A stretch of DNA of 29,846 nucleotides, from NCBI RefSeq assembly GCF_008831285.2, contig NW_022205186.1, forward strand, positions 1 to 29,846, read 5' to 3'. The position numbers and the translations under genes are program-made. Position 1 is the stretch's first letter. Each line of letters starts with the position of its first letter. The notes below the pieces were generated by a model that worked only from the letters and a program-made list of their open reading frames with translations, ran no database searches and was not told where the DNA came from. The DNA is from Nymphaea colorata. Its lineage: Eukaryota; Streptophyta; Magnoliopsida; Nymphaeales; Nymphaeaceae. This document shows, one piece after another, positions 10,803 through 21,838 of this stretch.

Positions 10803-13779
10803 ATGGGGGCAGTAATAGACGCTCTTGTGCAAATATCCATTTCTACTGCAACCAATTTGTTGAAAGAGATGAAAGACTACTTATTGAATGCCAAAGACGA
10901 TCTGAAGAAGCTCCAAATGATCCTGAAAATCTTCCTAAAGGCCATCAAAGATGCTGATCAAGTCCTTTTTCAGCAAGGAGTGCGATAGAGAACTAGAGTT
11001 TGAGCACAAGGATGTTCTTTATGATGCCGAGGACATCATCAAAGGATATCAAAGCAAAATTGAGGCCAGCAAGAGGGATCAGCTACGGAAGCGGTCTTTG
11101 ACCACAGCGCCCTCTTCCTATTATGAAGATGTTTCTTTTCGTTACCAACTTGTTAACAAAATGAAGAAAATGAATGAAATGCTTGATAAAATAAAGAAAG
11201 ATTGGGACATGGTGGATAGTTTCAAAACAACACCACAAGGGGGTGTTAAGGACCCTGTTCATGGTAAACATGACAACCCCAAAGAGGCAACCCATCACAT
11301 AGGTGTACAACTGCCCATAGGCAGGGAAAATGATAAAAAGGTGTTAGTAGAAATGCTCTCATCAAATGACTTTTGTAGTAAGACTGAGAAGGGTGGTGCT
11401 TCTATTATCTCCATTGTTGGAAAGGGAGGGATCGGTAAAACGACTCTTGCTAACATGGTATTAATGAAGTTGAACAATAGTTCGGGAACGCAGGTGGTGG
11501 GTTTGTGTTTCGGAAAGTTCAAACCATAAGGATTTGGTGTGGCTGATACTAAGGGATGTGTGCAAGAGTTCTGGAGAAAACACTGATTGTTCCTTGACTG
11601 ACTTATGCACACAATTACAGAACGAGCTCTCAAAGGAAAAAATTTTGTTGGTCCTAGATGATGTATGGGAACTAAAATGGTGGGAGGAATAGATAGGGGG
11701 TACGTTGATGGCGGCGGGTGCAATGGGAGCAAAATTTTGATTACCAGTAGAAAGAAATATGTGTCAGAGGGGATGGGTGATTTTTATATGCATGAATTAC
11801 AAGAATTTATTTTCCACCAAAGTTGGGACTTGTTTCTGAAGGAGGTTTTAAGAGAAGGGTAAACAGAAGAAGATTGGGTGATGCATAAGATCAAATTTGT
11901 TGGAGAGGGATTAGTAAAGAAGTGTGGTGCGTTGCCACTTCTGATTAAGATGGTGGGGTCCATGATGCGCACGAAGAAAATGAGTAGGGATTGATTGAGG
12001 AAGGCAAAGATGTTGAAGCGACAGCAAACCAATACATTGAAGATTTGATAAGGCAGTGTTTGATTGAAGAAATTGATTTGATGAGCATCAAATTGCATCA
12101 CATTTTGCATGACCTTGCCTTATATATAGGTGGAAGGGAATATGGCCATGCCTCTATTACTGAGCACACCCGCCATCTGTCATTACTTGGTGTACACAAT
12201 GCAGAGGCACACAAGCATAATACCTTGGAAACAGCAAATAAGGTGTCCACATTGTCTGCTGATTCCAATTCTTACTTGCAGGTTTATATTGAACACTTGA
12301 CCAATTTCAAGTGGTTGAGGGTGTTGTAATTGAGGGGGTGCGAAATGGATGAGCTGCCCAAGTCCATTGAATACCTTCCACTTGTAAAATATCTCAATCT
12401 AAGCAATTCTAAAGTGAGACGGTTGCCCAGTTCAATCTGCAGACTCTGTAACTTGCAAATATTGGATTCAAATTATTGTAAAATTGAAGAGTTGCCCAAG
12501 GAAATGGACAAACTCTCCAACTTGAGGTATCTTGGGATGAAATGGACGTGGGAATTGAAATTTATAGCGGAAGGCCTGGGGAAGCTTACCAATTTACGGA
12601 TGACAAAGGGGACACAAGGGTTAGGGGTGACAAGAAAGGCAACTGATTGTGCAAGAAATGCGCAATTGCTTAAGGAGAAGCATGGCATAATTAGTTTGGA
12701 ATTCTACTTTCGAATTATTGGAGGTGTTTCTGAACAGAGTGGTACTTCTGAACAGAGTAATGACGAACAGTGTGGTGCTTCTGAACGGAGTGATGCGCTG
12801 GAGGCATTGGAACCTCTACTTGGGCTGGAGTGCTTGGATATAGGCGATTATAAAGGAAAGATGCCAGCTTGGCATTTGAATACTGAGCATACAAAGCTAC
12901 ATTCACTAAAGCTAGAAAGATGCCATTTATGAGAAAAACTAACAAGAATTACCTCGTTGAAAGTACTAAATGTCATCAATTGCCCAGCACTATGTGAAAT
13001 AGCTAGCATGCCTGCCTTGGAGTCATTGAAGGTGGAGGAATGCTGCAGCCTAGAGCAAATACCTCATCACATGCCTGCTCTCAAGTCGTTGAAGGTGTAC
13101 GGACCTAATGGCTTGAAGGCTCTTGTTAACGTTCCTTTACTTGAGGAGTTGATGGTGGAAGGATTGCTCAACTGGGAAGGGTGGCCAGCAGACGGAATAG
13201 GGGAAATAACATTGACTTCAATGCCAAGGTTAAGAGAGGCGAAGTTTATGAATGTCCAAAGATGCAGACAGAAGGCTTGCTTGATGCTCTATTGCAGCTG
13301 GTGGGGGATGACAGTCAAGTGACTCAGCTCCAAAGTCTGTCAGTGAGTTGTTGCCTAAGTGCAAGCCTTAGGAGGTATCAACATTTCTACCCTCCTTCAA
13401 GTCTCTGTCTTTGAGCAACACGAATGTTGATGAGGTCTAATTGGAAAGGGTGCCTCAGTGGGTGTGGGGTCTCTCCCAACTGGAAACATTGTACCTAAAC
13501 TATTTCGTTGAGGACATCAGCTTGGGAGGCCACTGGCAATGCCTCCCAAAACTGAGATACCTAGAGCTTCAATACTTCCCCAAGCTGAAGTCTCTGGAGG
13601 ACATTACTACCCACCAAAATGAAAATGATGCAGTAGCAACAACATGTCCCACGGATGCAAACGAACAGATTCCCAACCTCTCGAAGCTTGAAAAGTTGGT
13701 AATTTACTTTTGTCCAGCACTCCATCTGCCGCAGGAACTCAGAGACCATCTTGGGGAGAGGTTATCCATCCTAGGATAA
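10803..13779 (+). pseudogene. CC-NB-ARC-LRR (CNL) resistance-gene pseudogene
   Basis: CNLs are intracellular immune receptors. In order: an Rx-type coiled coil from ATG 10803 with LYDAED at about 11018-11036, the EDVID-motif position. Then P-loop GKGGIGKTT (about 11421-11447), an RNBS-A-like VCVSES in another frame, kinase-2 LVLDDVW (about 11650-11670), RNBS-B GSKILITSR (about 11728), SWDLFLKEV, GALPLL (about 11929-11946), a degenerate MHD-like site (LHH in place of MHD, about 12090) and leucine-rich repeats to TAA 13777-13779. Breaks: frameshifts near 10975 and 11488; stops at 11685-11687, 11860-11862, 11991-11993, 12327-12329 and 12930-12932; and further frame changes near 13250 and 13415-13440. 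ARC2/RNBS-D is missing between GALPLL and the (A)GLIEEG-like end of the winged helix at about 11990, a deletion of roughly 100 residues. It cannot encode a working receptor. Confidence 0.9.
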
Positions 13780-13853
13780 AGTGGTTGAGGTGCTGTTATA
13801 TCATGTTATGGAACCTTTTCTGTTTCGTAGGCTGAAGCCTTCAGTATTTACAC

Positions 13854-15310
13854 ATTAATTAACTTGATCAACAACATTTTATTAAATCATCCTATACTTT
13901 GTTTAATTTATTTATTTGTTTAAGAGAGAGAAAATAGTTTCGTTATATATAATATTTTTCAACATGTCCTTGTCAAATGAGTTTGTGTTCGAAAAGTTTC
14001 CAATGTATTCTTGTGAGTTGCTGAAATTCTTTGTATAAGAAAAAAGGAAATGTATGTCCTCCGGAACGAATTTTAAAATTTTGTAAAAAGAAAAGGAAAA
14101 AAGGCCAAGAAGTGTTTGTTTATAAAAGTACTTATAGACACTGATAGAAATTATAGAAAGGCCAAACGTATTTAAGGTGACCGCATTTAGAAGCTACAAG
14201 TGCTTATCATTTTAATTCAGGGCGGAAGGGATGTAAGATTATTTGCCTTGGCAATACTGTACTACTGGCACAAGCAACGTATCTTTATTTTTTTCTCATT
14301 AGCTCAAAGCACCCTATTCTTTAAGGATGACGAATTTCTTCAAGAATAAAGAAGGGTATTTCTCTTTTGAGGATGAATAATCTCTATTTAGAGTGAAGGT
14401 TGTCGATGGATTCAATATCCGACTGCATTAGACATGGAAACAAAAAAGAAAAAAAAAATTGACATCCCATTAAGAAATTGGATGTATTTGGATTTTAAAA
14501 ATGTCACTAGATCAGATTTGGATGTGAATTTATATGTAAATGTAACAAATTTGAAAAACTTTAAAAATTTGTATGTAAATGTATAAAATTCAAGTTTAAT
14601 ATATATATATATATATATATTACATATATATAATTTGAAAATTTTTTATTTCAGCCCCTCTTAAAATTTTGAAACTATATTTGGTCCTTGCGACAAAAAA
14701 CTTTCTGCTTTCACATATGAAAATATGGTCTGGATTTCATTGTATAATTAAAGGTTGGATTCCGACTTCAATCATGTTAATGTAAAAGCTAGATATCCGA
14801 TTAGATCCAGACTGTAAATTTAAAATTTGCATTCACATAAACTTGTCTTCCATTAGCATTCAAATCTTAATTTTGAATCTAAGTATGTGAACTTCTAATA
14901 AACCCAATATAATAATACTGTAAATTTGGTTTGAATTTGTTGCAACGGAGTACCTTTTGTCTGCTGGCCATACACTCATGCAAAGTAGAGGAGAGAATGG
15001 AATTGCTTTTAGAATGATAAAAAAGACACCCACATCTTCTCTTCAACTTGTGGCATTGTTTATTTGTGTTAATGAAGAGAGACAGGGGGAGGGAGATGCT
15101 ATTTGCAGACAAATAGTCCGACATCAAGGAAGAAAAGTAGTTGTGGGGGTCTTGTAAGAAGAGCTCCAATCTGCCCAGTAGTCGAGGACACTTGGCACTT
15201 GAGGCAAATATTCTACCCAAGTATTTCTTGCTTCATTAGCTAGTTTTATTCAGTCAGTGGCCTCTTTGCTCGTACCAGTTGTTCCACGTCAAAATTAAAA
15301 CTTAAATTTG
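13854..15310 (+). repeat. Large inverted repeat, left arm (~1.46 kb)
   Basis: The arm pairs with 17790-19287 in opposite orientation at high but imperfect identity, with substitutions and indels spread throughout. It starts about 75 bases after the NLR stop codon, immediately beyond a segment (13722-13852) that is itself inverted at 21473-21602. It contains an AT microsatellite (14599-14621), MITE-like words and no supported gene. An open frame of 113 codons exists on the minus strand (14879-15220), but it begins with TTG. Confidence 0.92.
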
Positions 15311-16614
15311 TGTGAAACCAACAAGAAATCCTAGCATGCATGTCTACCTTCTCTAGAGTCCCTCACCATCATGCCGTAAGACAGCTCACTCATTCTGCTA
15401 TAGAGACAGACCATATTTGCCAACGTTAATTTTGCATGTCGCTGGGTTTCAGATCCATTGGAATCTGGTATCCATCGGACCCAGTTACAAAACTGTACCA
15501 AATCCGAATTCAATTATGAATCAGAATTGTTGAATTCTTCTTCTTTTGGAGTTTTCTTTTAAGAACTCTCTTCTGTTTTTGACATCTCATTCTAACAGGA
15601 AAGTTTGGGTTCCAAAGAACACAATGTTCATATTATCAAACACCCTCTAAAGTGTGTGTAAGTTTTTGTTGCTATTCTTCTTGTACACTTCAGGCCTCCT
15701 CCTTAGCAGGATTCTATTGGAAGTTCATAACTTTTTCATGTATATCTTTGGATCAATGCCTTTAAAGCAAAATTATTGGAATCAAACTGAAGTTAACCTA
15801 TCCTACCCGAATCACTGTTAAGCCAAATTTTTGGCAGAGCAGGAGGTTAACAACCACACTACCTAGAAAAGACCCAAGGGCCCATCATACATTTCAGCTT
15901 AAGTGTCGCAAACTCACATTTAATTGTACATATATGTTTTTGGTATTATCGTTTTAAAAAAGGTAAATTTTATATAGTGTTTTGCCGATTCACAGTTGAA
16001 TCAATTGAATTGTTAAAATAACCAATTTTACTGAATTGACCAGCTTGATTGATTTGATTCCATGTAAGTATGATTTGTGCAATAGCAGTGTTTAAAAAAA
16101 TATAAACTAAACCCTCACAAGATGGTTTCCACAACCATAAATGTTTACTATTCACGAATGTTTTTTTTAGAAAATCATCAGACAACGTAAAGATACAAGC
16201 CTGACCGACATTTCATCCAATTATAATAAACAAGAGCTGTTAAAAGTCCAAGCCTCCAAAAGAGTTAATTTTCCTTAATATTTCTGGAACTTACAAATGC
16301 ACCCTCTCTCTCCACTTTTGTGTACTATTGTTGTGTTGTGGAAGTTTTATCTGAAAACCTTCAATGGCGAGTTTTACAGGGCAGGAAGCCCCTAAAATGA
16401 CTTTCTCAATTTACTTCTTACCTGGGGTGCTTCTTCTCTGCAAATGACATCCTTTTATTTTTTTGGGCTGTTGTGAAAATCCACTTCTTGTTTAAACCAC
16501 GTTTTACCTGATTTCACTTCCAAAGCAGGTTTGACTATAAATTCATTTCATTTTTTTATTCATTTTAATGTTCTTGACAACACAATGGTCATTGCAAACT
16601 GATTTCATTGACAG
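15311..16614. other. Loop of the inverted repeat, no gene seen
   Basis: AT-rich sequence with scattered short open frames. I see no family I can name, no RNA gene and no clear repeat structure. Confidence 0.5.
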
Positions 16615-16960
16615 TTGTCTAAACTTCCCGTTACTTATTTGGGTTCCATTATTTGTTGGTACTCTCACCCATGACTTGTGTGAGAAGCTTTGGAGAATGG
16701 TGGACCATCCACTTACTTATATGAGAAGCATGTTCTGAAGCAAGTGGTGGGTTATTGGGTGAGAGCATTTAGACTTCCACTTATTGTACTGAACTTTGTA
16801 GAGAATAAATTGTCATTTTATTTGGGGGATTCTCATCATATTAGGAAACGTCACTTACTTAGTTGGAAGTTTGCTTGCTCCGATACAAGAAGGTGGTCTT
16901 GGCCTTCTTGACGTCACCAACTCCTTATGTACTCTTTTGGTCAGACACCAATACTTATTT
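16615..16960 (+). mobile_element. L1-type LINE reverse-transcriptase relic
   Basis: Four conserved blocks of the plant L1 ORF2 C-terminal reverse-transcriptase region appear in order: KLPVTYLG (from about 16621), PLFVGTLTHDLC (16646), YWVRAFRLP followed by HLLSWKFAC (in the frame of 16690-16911), and EGGLGLLDVTN (from about 16889). Each lies in a different frame from the one before, so at least three frameshifts have occurred. No 5' half, endonuclease or poly-A end is visible. The right part is repeated inverted at 17523-17739. Confidence 0.75.
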
Positions 16961-17090
16961 CTCTTGTGAACACTGTAAAGTAATGTTTATTTCTCTTGGA
17001 TATGGAAAAGCTGCCTTTTGGGGTTGAGAAGAGGTTTGTTACTTACTTTAGGGGTGTTTGGGTTACAATAAAGGTGAAAATTTGGTGTGA
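16872..17090 (+). repeat. Inner inverted repeat, left arm (LINE-derived)
   Basis: Pairs inversely with 17523-17739. Shared words include CAAGAAGGTGGTCTTGGCC, GACGTCACCAACTCCT, CTTGGATATG.AAAAGCTGCC and GGTGTTTGGGTTACA. It covers the EGGLGLLD part of the LINE relic and the sequence after it. Confidence 0.9.
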
Positions 17091-17522
17091 GGAATGGGGT
17101 ACTCATAATTTCATTAACTTGAGATGAAATGGACTTGAAATAAAAAAAAAAAAAGAAGACCCTCGATACAAGGGCGAAGCCAGCAATTTTTTTTAGGAAG
17201 GGTAGAATAGTATTTGCAAGAAGATTTGAATGTTAATGAAAGAAAAGTTTGTGTGAATCAAATTTTTGAAATATTTGCAAATATCCTGATTCATAATTTG
17301 AAATAAATGTTTAATAAATTTGGATAAGTGTTTAGGTTCAATTTCACACAAATATCCTTGTATATTTAATATACAAACAATTTGAATGATGGCCAGTCCT
17401 TCACATGTCAAAATATGGTCAGAATTTGAATGCATAATTAAAGGATGGATTCAGACTTGGATCATGTTAAAATGAAAATTAGATATCGGATCAGATCTGG
17501 ACTACAAATTCAAAAATTTGAT
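17091..17522. repeat. Dispersed-repeat fragments between the inner arms
   Basis: Positions 17095-17220 are the inverse of the region around 6030-6157 (shared 'actcataatttcattaac' and 'gaagccagcaattttt'). Positions 17385-17520 resemble, in the same orientation, 14700-14840 in the left arm of the large inverted repeat (shared 'aaaatatggtc', 'ataattaaagg.tggatt'). These are pieces of one small repeat family. No gene. Confidence 0.6.
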
Positions 17523-17739
17523 TCACACCAAATTTTCACCTTCACTGTAACCCAAACACCCCTAAATTAAGTAACAAACCTCTTCTCATCCCCAAAAGGC
17601 AGCTTTTTCATATCCAAGAGAAATAATCATTACGTGTTCACAAGCTCCCACTCAAGTATTGGTGTCCGGCCGAAAGGGTGCATGAGGAGTTGGTGACGTC
17701 AAGAAGGCCAAGACCACCTTCTTGCATCAGAGCAGGCAG
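17523..17739 (-). repeat. Inner inverted repeat, right arm (LINE-derived)
   Basis: Inverse copy of 16872-17090, about 85-90% similar by eye. On the minus strand it still spells EGGLGLLDVTNS, showing that it derives from the same LINE segment. It sits just inside the right arm of the large inverted repeat. Confidence 0.88.
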
Positions 17740-17789
17740 TTAGCTCAAATCAAAGAATTAATGGTGCCAAGTCCACCAAATAGTTAGCT

Positions 17790-19287
17790 CAAATTTAAGT
17801 TTTAATTTTGATGTGGAACAACTGATACTAGCAAAGAGGCCACTGACTGAATAATAAAACTAGCTAAAGAAGCAAGAAAAAGAAACAAGAAATACTTGGG
17901 TAGAATAATTGCCTCAAGTGCCAAGTGTCCTCGACTACTGGGCAGATTGGAGCTCTTCTTACAAGACCCCCACAACTACTTTTCTTCCTTGATGTCGGAC
18001 TATTTATCTGCAGATAGCATCTCCCTCCCCCTGTCTCTCGTCATAAACACAAATATACAATGCCACAAGTTGAAGAGAAGATGTGGGTGTCTTTTATATC
18101 TTTGTAAAAGAAATTCCATTCTCTCCCCAACTTTGGGTGAGTGTATGGCCAGCATACGAAAGATACTCCGTTGCATCAAATTCAAACCAATTTTAGAGTA
18201 TTATCATATTCAGTTTATTAGAAGTTCAAATACCTAGATTCAAAATTAAGATTTGAATGCCAATGAAAGACAAGTTTATGTGAATGCAAATTTTAAATTT
18301 GCAGTCTGGATCTAATCGGTTATCTAGCTTTTACTTTAACATGATCGAAGTCGGAATCCAACATTTAATTATACAATGAAATCCGGACCATATTTTGATA
18401 TGTGAAAGCGGAATTTTTTTTGTCGCAAGGGCCAAATATAGTTTCAAAATTTTAAGAGGGGCTGAAATAATAAATTTCCAAATTATATATATATATATAT
18501 ATATTAAACTTGAATTTTATACATTTACATATAAATTTTAAAGTTTTTCAATTTTTTTACATTTACATATAAATTCGAATCCAAATCTAATCTAGTGGCA
18601 TTTTTAAAATCCAAATACATCCAATTTCTTAATCAAATGTCAATTTTTTTTTCTTTTTTGTTTCCATGTCCAATGCAGTCGGACATTGGATCCATTGACA
18701 ACCTTAGCTCTACCATTAAGTAGAGATTATTCATCCTCAAAAAAGAAATACCCTTGTTTACTCTTGAAGAAATTCGTCGTCCTTAAAGAATAATGTGCTT
18801 TGAGCTAATGAGAAAAAAATAAAGATATGTTGCTTGTGGCAGTAGTACAGTATAGCCAAGGCAAAAAATTGTACATCTCTTCTCCTATGAATTAAAATGA
18901 TAACCACTTGTAGCTTTTAAATGCGGTCACCTTAAATACGTTTGGCCTTTCTAGAATTTCTATCAATGTGTACAAGTACTTTTATAAACAAACACTTCTT
19001 GACCTTTTTTCCTTTTCTTTTTACCATAACTTTAAAATTCGTACCTGAGGACATACATTTCCTTTTTTCTTATATAAAGAATTTCAGCAACTCACAGGAA
19101 TACATAGAAAACTTTTTGAACACAAACTCATTTGGACAAGGACATGTTGAAAAATATAATATATAACGAAACTATTTTCTCTCTCTTAAATAAATAAATA
19201 GATTAAACAAAGTTTAGGATGATTTAAGTCAACTGCAAGTGTTTATTTGTTTTTTTAATAAAATGTTGTTCACCAAGTTAATTAATG
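17790..19287 (-). repeat. Large inverted repeat, right arm (~1.5 kb)
   Basis: Inverse counterpart of 13854-15310. Shared landmarks include GCCTCAAGTGCCAAGTGTCC, the AT microsatellite (18485-18505) and the TTAATTAATG end at 19287. Relative to the left arm it carries an extra segment of about 28 bp near 19230-19258. The matching NLR 3' end continues only at 21473, so about 2.2 kb separates two parts that are contiguous in the left copy. Confidence 0.92.
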
Positions 19288-19794
19288 ATTATATATTACG
19301 TAAATGACATTAATATCTTAACTATCTCCATGTGACTTCAACTAATTTTATAGAAGCATTTTCAACAGTCTGCCATAAATTAGATTAAAAAAATTTTGCG
19401 GGGAATAAAAAAACTTAACCACCCATGAAAATGGCAATAATGTAATATGTCCATAGTGTTAAGGGTAATTTACTTATGTGGAATCCGTGAGTAACGACAA
19501 AAGAGGGGGAGAGAAAAGCAGTTGGATGTGAAAGAACGCCCTCATTGCCTTCCTACGTTTGGGTGCAAAAATTCACTTGAGGCCCATGAACAAACAGATC
19601 GGATCCTAGTCAATTAGTTGGACCCGATATTATCTTACAATATTTTTTGTGGTTGTAGGACATATGTGATTGTAGAAAAAGTGAGGAACATCTAAATTCT
19701 AAGACAAATTTGAATGTTGAGCAAATCCTTTTTATGTTAATAAACATTTTTTATTTTAGGTTTTGTTTGATACCCTCAGATCTCATATTAAAAA

Positions 19795-20056
19795 TTCCAA
19801 AAAATAGTAGTTTGGATATGGATTTAAGAAATGACATCCATTCGTATTTGGATTCAGATAAACATTAAATATTTGATCGGATTCGGATTTGAACATAAAT
19901 ATAAAAACTAGATTTGGATTGTAAAAGTCGGATTCCAGATTCAGACTTGGATATAATTTTTTGTTTTGTATTTGAATCCGAATATGTGAATATTTGAAAA
20001 AATGGATATGACTAAGGTTATATCCGACTGAAATCTGATCCATTGACATCCCTATC
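19795..20056 (-). mobile_element. TAGGGATG-type MITE-like fragment, inverted
   Basis: It ends in GATCCATTGACATCCCTAT, the inverse of the left end of the element at 3456. It has the same interior vocabulary (GGATTTGAAC, TTTGAATCCGAATATG). The other end is not clear. Confidence 0.5.
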
Positions 20057-20537
20057 CCGTGGGCAGGGTTTGAATTGAAAATCGTTTTTAAAACAGAATG
20101 CATGGGTTCCCTTAGGCAGATTCCATGGCAATCGAATGATCTCTTAGAGTGCAACCTTGTGAAGAATGCATGCAAAAAGCCAATTGTTTAACCTTTTGGC
20201 CCTGCTTAGATGGAACTGAATAGCCACCTCCAACTTTTCGTGGAACCACCTTCAATGATGCCACAAACACTTCTAGAAAGCCTTAGAGGACTAAGTTTAA
20301 GGGGGCATATGACCACCTTGTGTTATAGAAACAAAATTTCACCTTTGATAGTCTGGAACTTTGATTTTAAAATTGAAAATTATGTGTTTGATAGTGCAAG
20401 AACTAAAATTCCGGAATTGGTGTATTAAACTCATCATAACATGTGCCAAGAGAGAGGAAAAACTTTTAAGATTCTCGACTCATAATTCTACCCATATGAT
20501 AAAATAATAATTCTGAAATTTTTAAGATTTTGGAACT

Positions 20538-20559
20538 CTCTCTCTCTCTCTCTATATAT

Positions 20560-20642
<83 letters not shown>
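20538..20642. repeat. (CT)n(TA)n microsatellite
   Basis: A short CT run (20538-20553) leads into an almost pure TA run to 20642, about 34 uninterrupted TA units at the end. Its length in the assembly may be unreliable. Confidence 0.95.
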
Positions 20643-20643
<1 letters not shown>

Positions 20644-20784
20644 TAAGACTGTCCATTCTATCATGATGTGACAGTCAAGAAAAATAAAGGAAGAAAAATA
20701 TTATGTGGATGCATAAAAATTAAATGGTGGTTGGATCGGCTAAGAACAAATAGACCAAATGTGTGGTGGGTGAAAGAGAAAATG

Positions 20785-21420
20785 GAAAGCATGGCATAAA
20801 AAATTTTACAAGTCTGAAATCAAGCAAGGGAGGGAAAGAAAAGAGCTGACGAAAAGCAAAGAAGATTCATGTTTAAAAAAAAAAAATAGTTTCAATCTGT
20901 CACCGATTTTAACAAACTAAAACATTTTAGTAATTGTAAACCTTTCTCCAAGATTGTCTCTTAGGTGCTCAACCACTGAAACTTCTAGAAGGAGGCAATC
21001 TGTTCCAGTTTATCTTTGAGAAATGTATTTGCTACTGCATCATTTTGTTGAGGAGTAATACTATTTACGCCCACCAAAAGACTTGACATTGGGGAAGTAA
21101 AAAAGAACTGGTTTTCTCAGTTTCAGGAGTCATTTCCTGTGGCCTCCCAAGCTGATGTTCTCAACCACACCAACATGACGAAGTCCTATTGACTTCTGTC
21201 ATGTTTGCTGAAAGCAATTGCAATCTATTGATGTTTACAGATTCACTCTACTTATGCAGATGGAAAACATGACATAAAAAATGTACAATACATAAATCAA
21301 ACAGGGGAGAGAAAAAAAGAGCCGACTGAATGCAAAAGATTCATACTTGACCAAAAAAAAAATATAGTTACAATCTGTCACCGATTTTAAACACTACAAC
21401 ATATCGGATAATTTTTACCT
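20785..21420. repeat. Direct repeat pair downstream of NLR ends (20785-20940 and 21256-21420)
   Basis: Two segments about 470 bp apart share GGAAA.CATG.CATAAAAAAT, GGGA.GAAA, GATTCAT and CAATCTGTCACCGATTTTAA. Each is followed on the plus strand by the inverse of an NLR C-terminus. They are therefore duplicated 3' flanks of two NLR fragments on the minus strand. Confidence 0.75.
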
Positions 21421-21602
21421 TTCCTCTAAGATGGCATCTTAACTCCTGCAGCAGATCAAGTGCAGGACATATGTAAATACTGAAGGCTTCAGCCTATGAA
21501 ACAGAAAAGGTTCCGTATCATGATATAACAGCACCTCAACCACTTTAGCCTAGGATGGATAACCTTTCCCCAAGATGGTCTCTGAGTTCCTGCAGCAGAT
21601 GG
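20935..21602 (-). pseudogene. Cluster of three CNL C-terminal (LRR) fragments
   Basis: On the minus strand, 21190-20935 is colinear with 13505-13758 of the NLR pseudogene. Shared words include ACATCAGCTTGGGAGGCCAC, TACTTCCCCAA, AATGATGCAGTAGCAA and GAACAGATT, ending in a LRDNLGER-like C-terminus. Positions 21470-21418 repeat only the last part (CPAL...LQELR). Positions 21602-21473 repeat the C-terminus plus 3' flank matching 13722-13852, including CTGAAGCCTTCAGTATTTAC. All are fragments with altered frames and none can be translated as a gene. They run opposite to the main NLR pseudogene. Confidence 0.82.
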
Positions 21603-21838
21603 GGTTACAGAAAAAATATATGAAACTTTGCCAGTGTGCATAGAAGCCTAACCATAGTCCAAATCGGTAAAGCTTCTGATTGGAAGCCAACAAATGGACC
21701 CTTAAAGATATATTCTCTCATAAACTCTGCAACTTGAGAAATTTAATTTTCTGAGTTAAAAGAAAGCGAGAGTCCACTTGCTCACCTTTATAAGTTTGAT
21801 CTCTTCCTTAATTTGCCTAATTTCTTCACTTCTGATTC

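Larger units (their letters stand above)
19288..20784. other. Sequence interrupting the inverted NLR-end copy; no gene
   Basis: The left copy of the inverted duplication is continuous at 13852/13853, while here its two parts are separated by 19288-21472. This portion contains a TAGGGATG-type element, a long TA microsatellite and an ATG-initiated open frame of 72 codons at 20210-20428 that I do not recognise. No transposase or reverse transcriptase is seen. Confidence 0.5.

Noticed and set aside
14879-15220. 113-codon open frame on the minus strand, also open at 17896-18237 in the other inverted-repeat arm
   Set aside because: Both begin with TTG rather than ATG, the two versions differ at many amino-acid positions without sign of constraint, and I see no family signature. 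Shared openness follows from shared descent of the arms.
20210-20428. 72-codon ATG-initiated plus-strand frame
   Set aside because: No recognisable domain, no supporting signals, and it lies in repeat-rich DNA.
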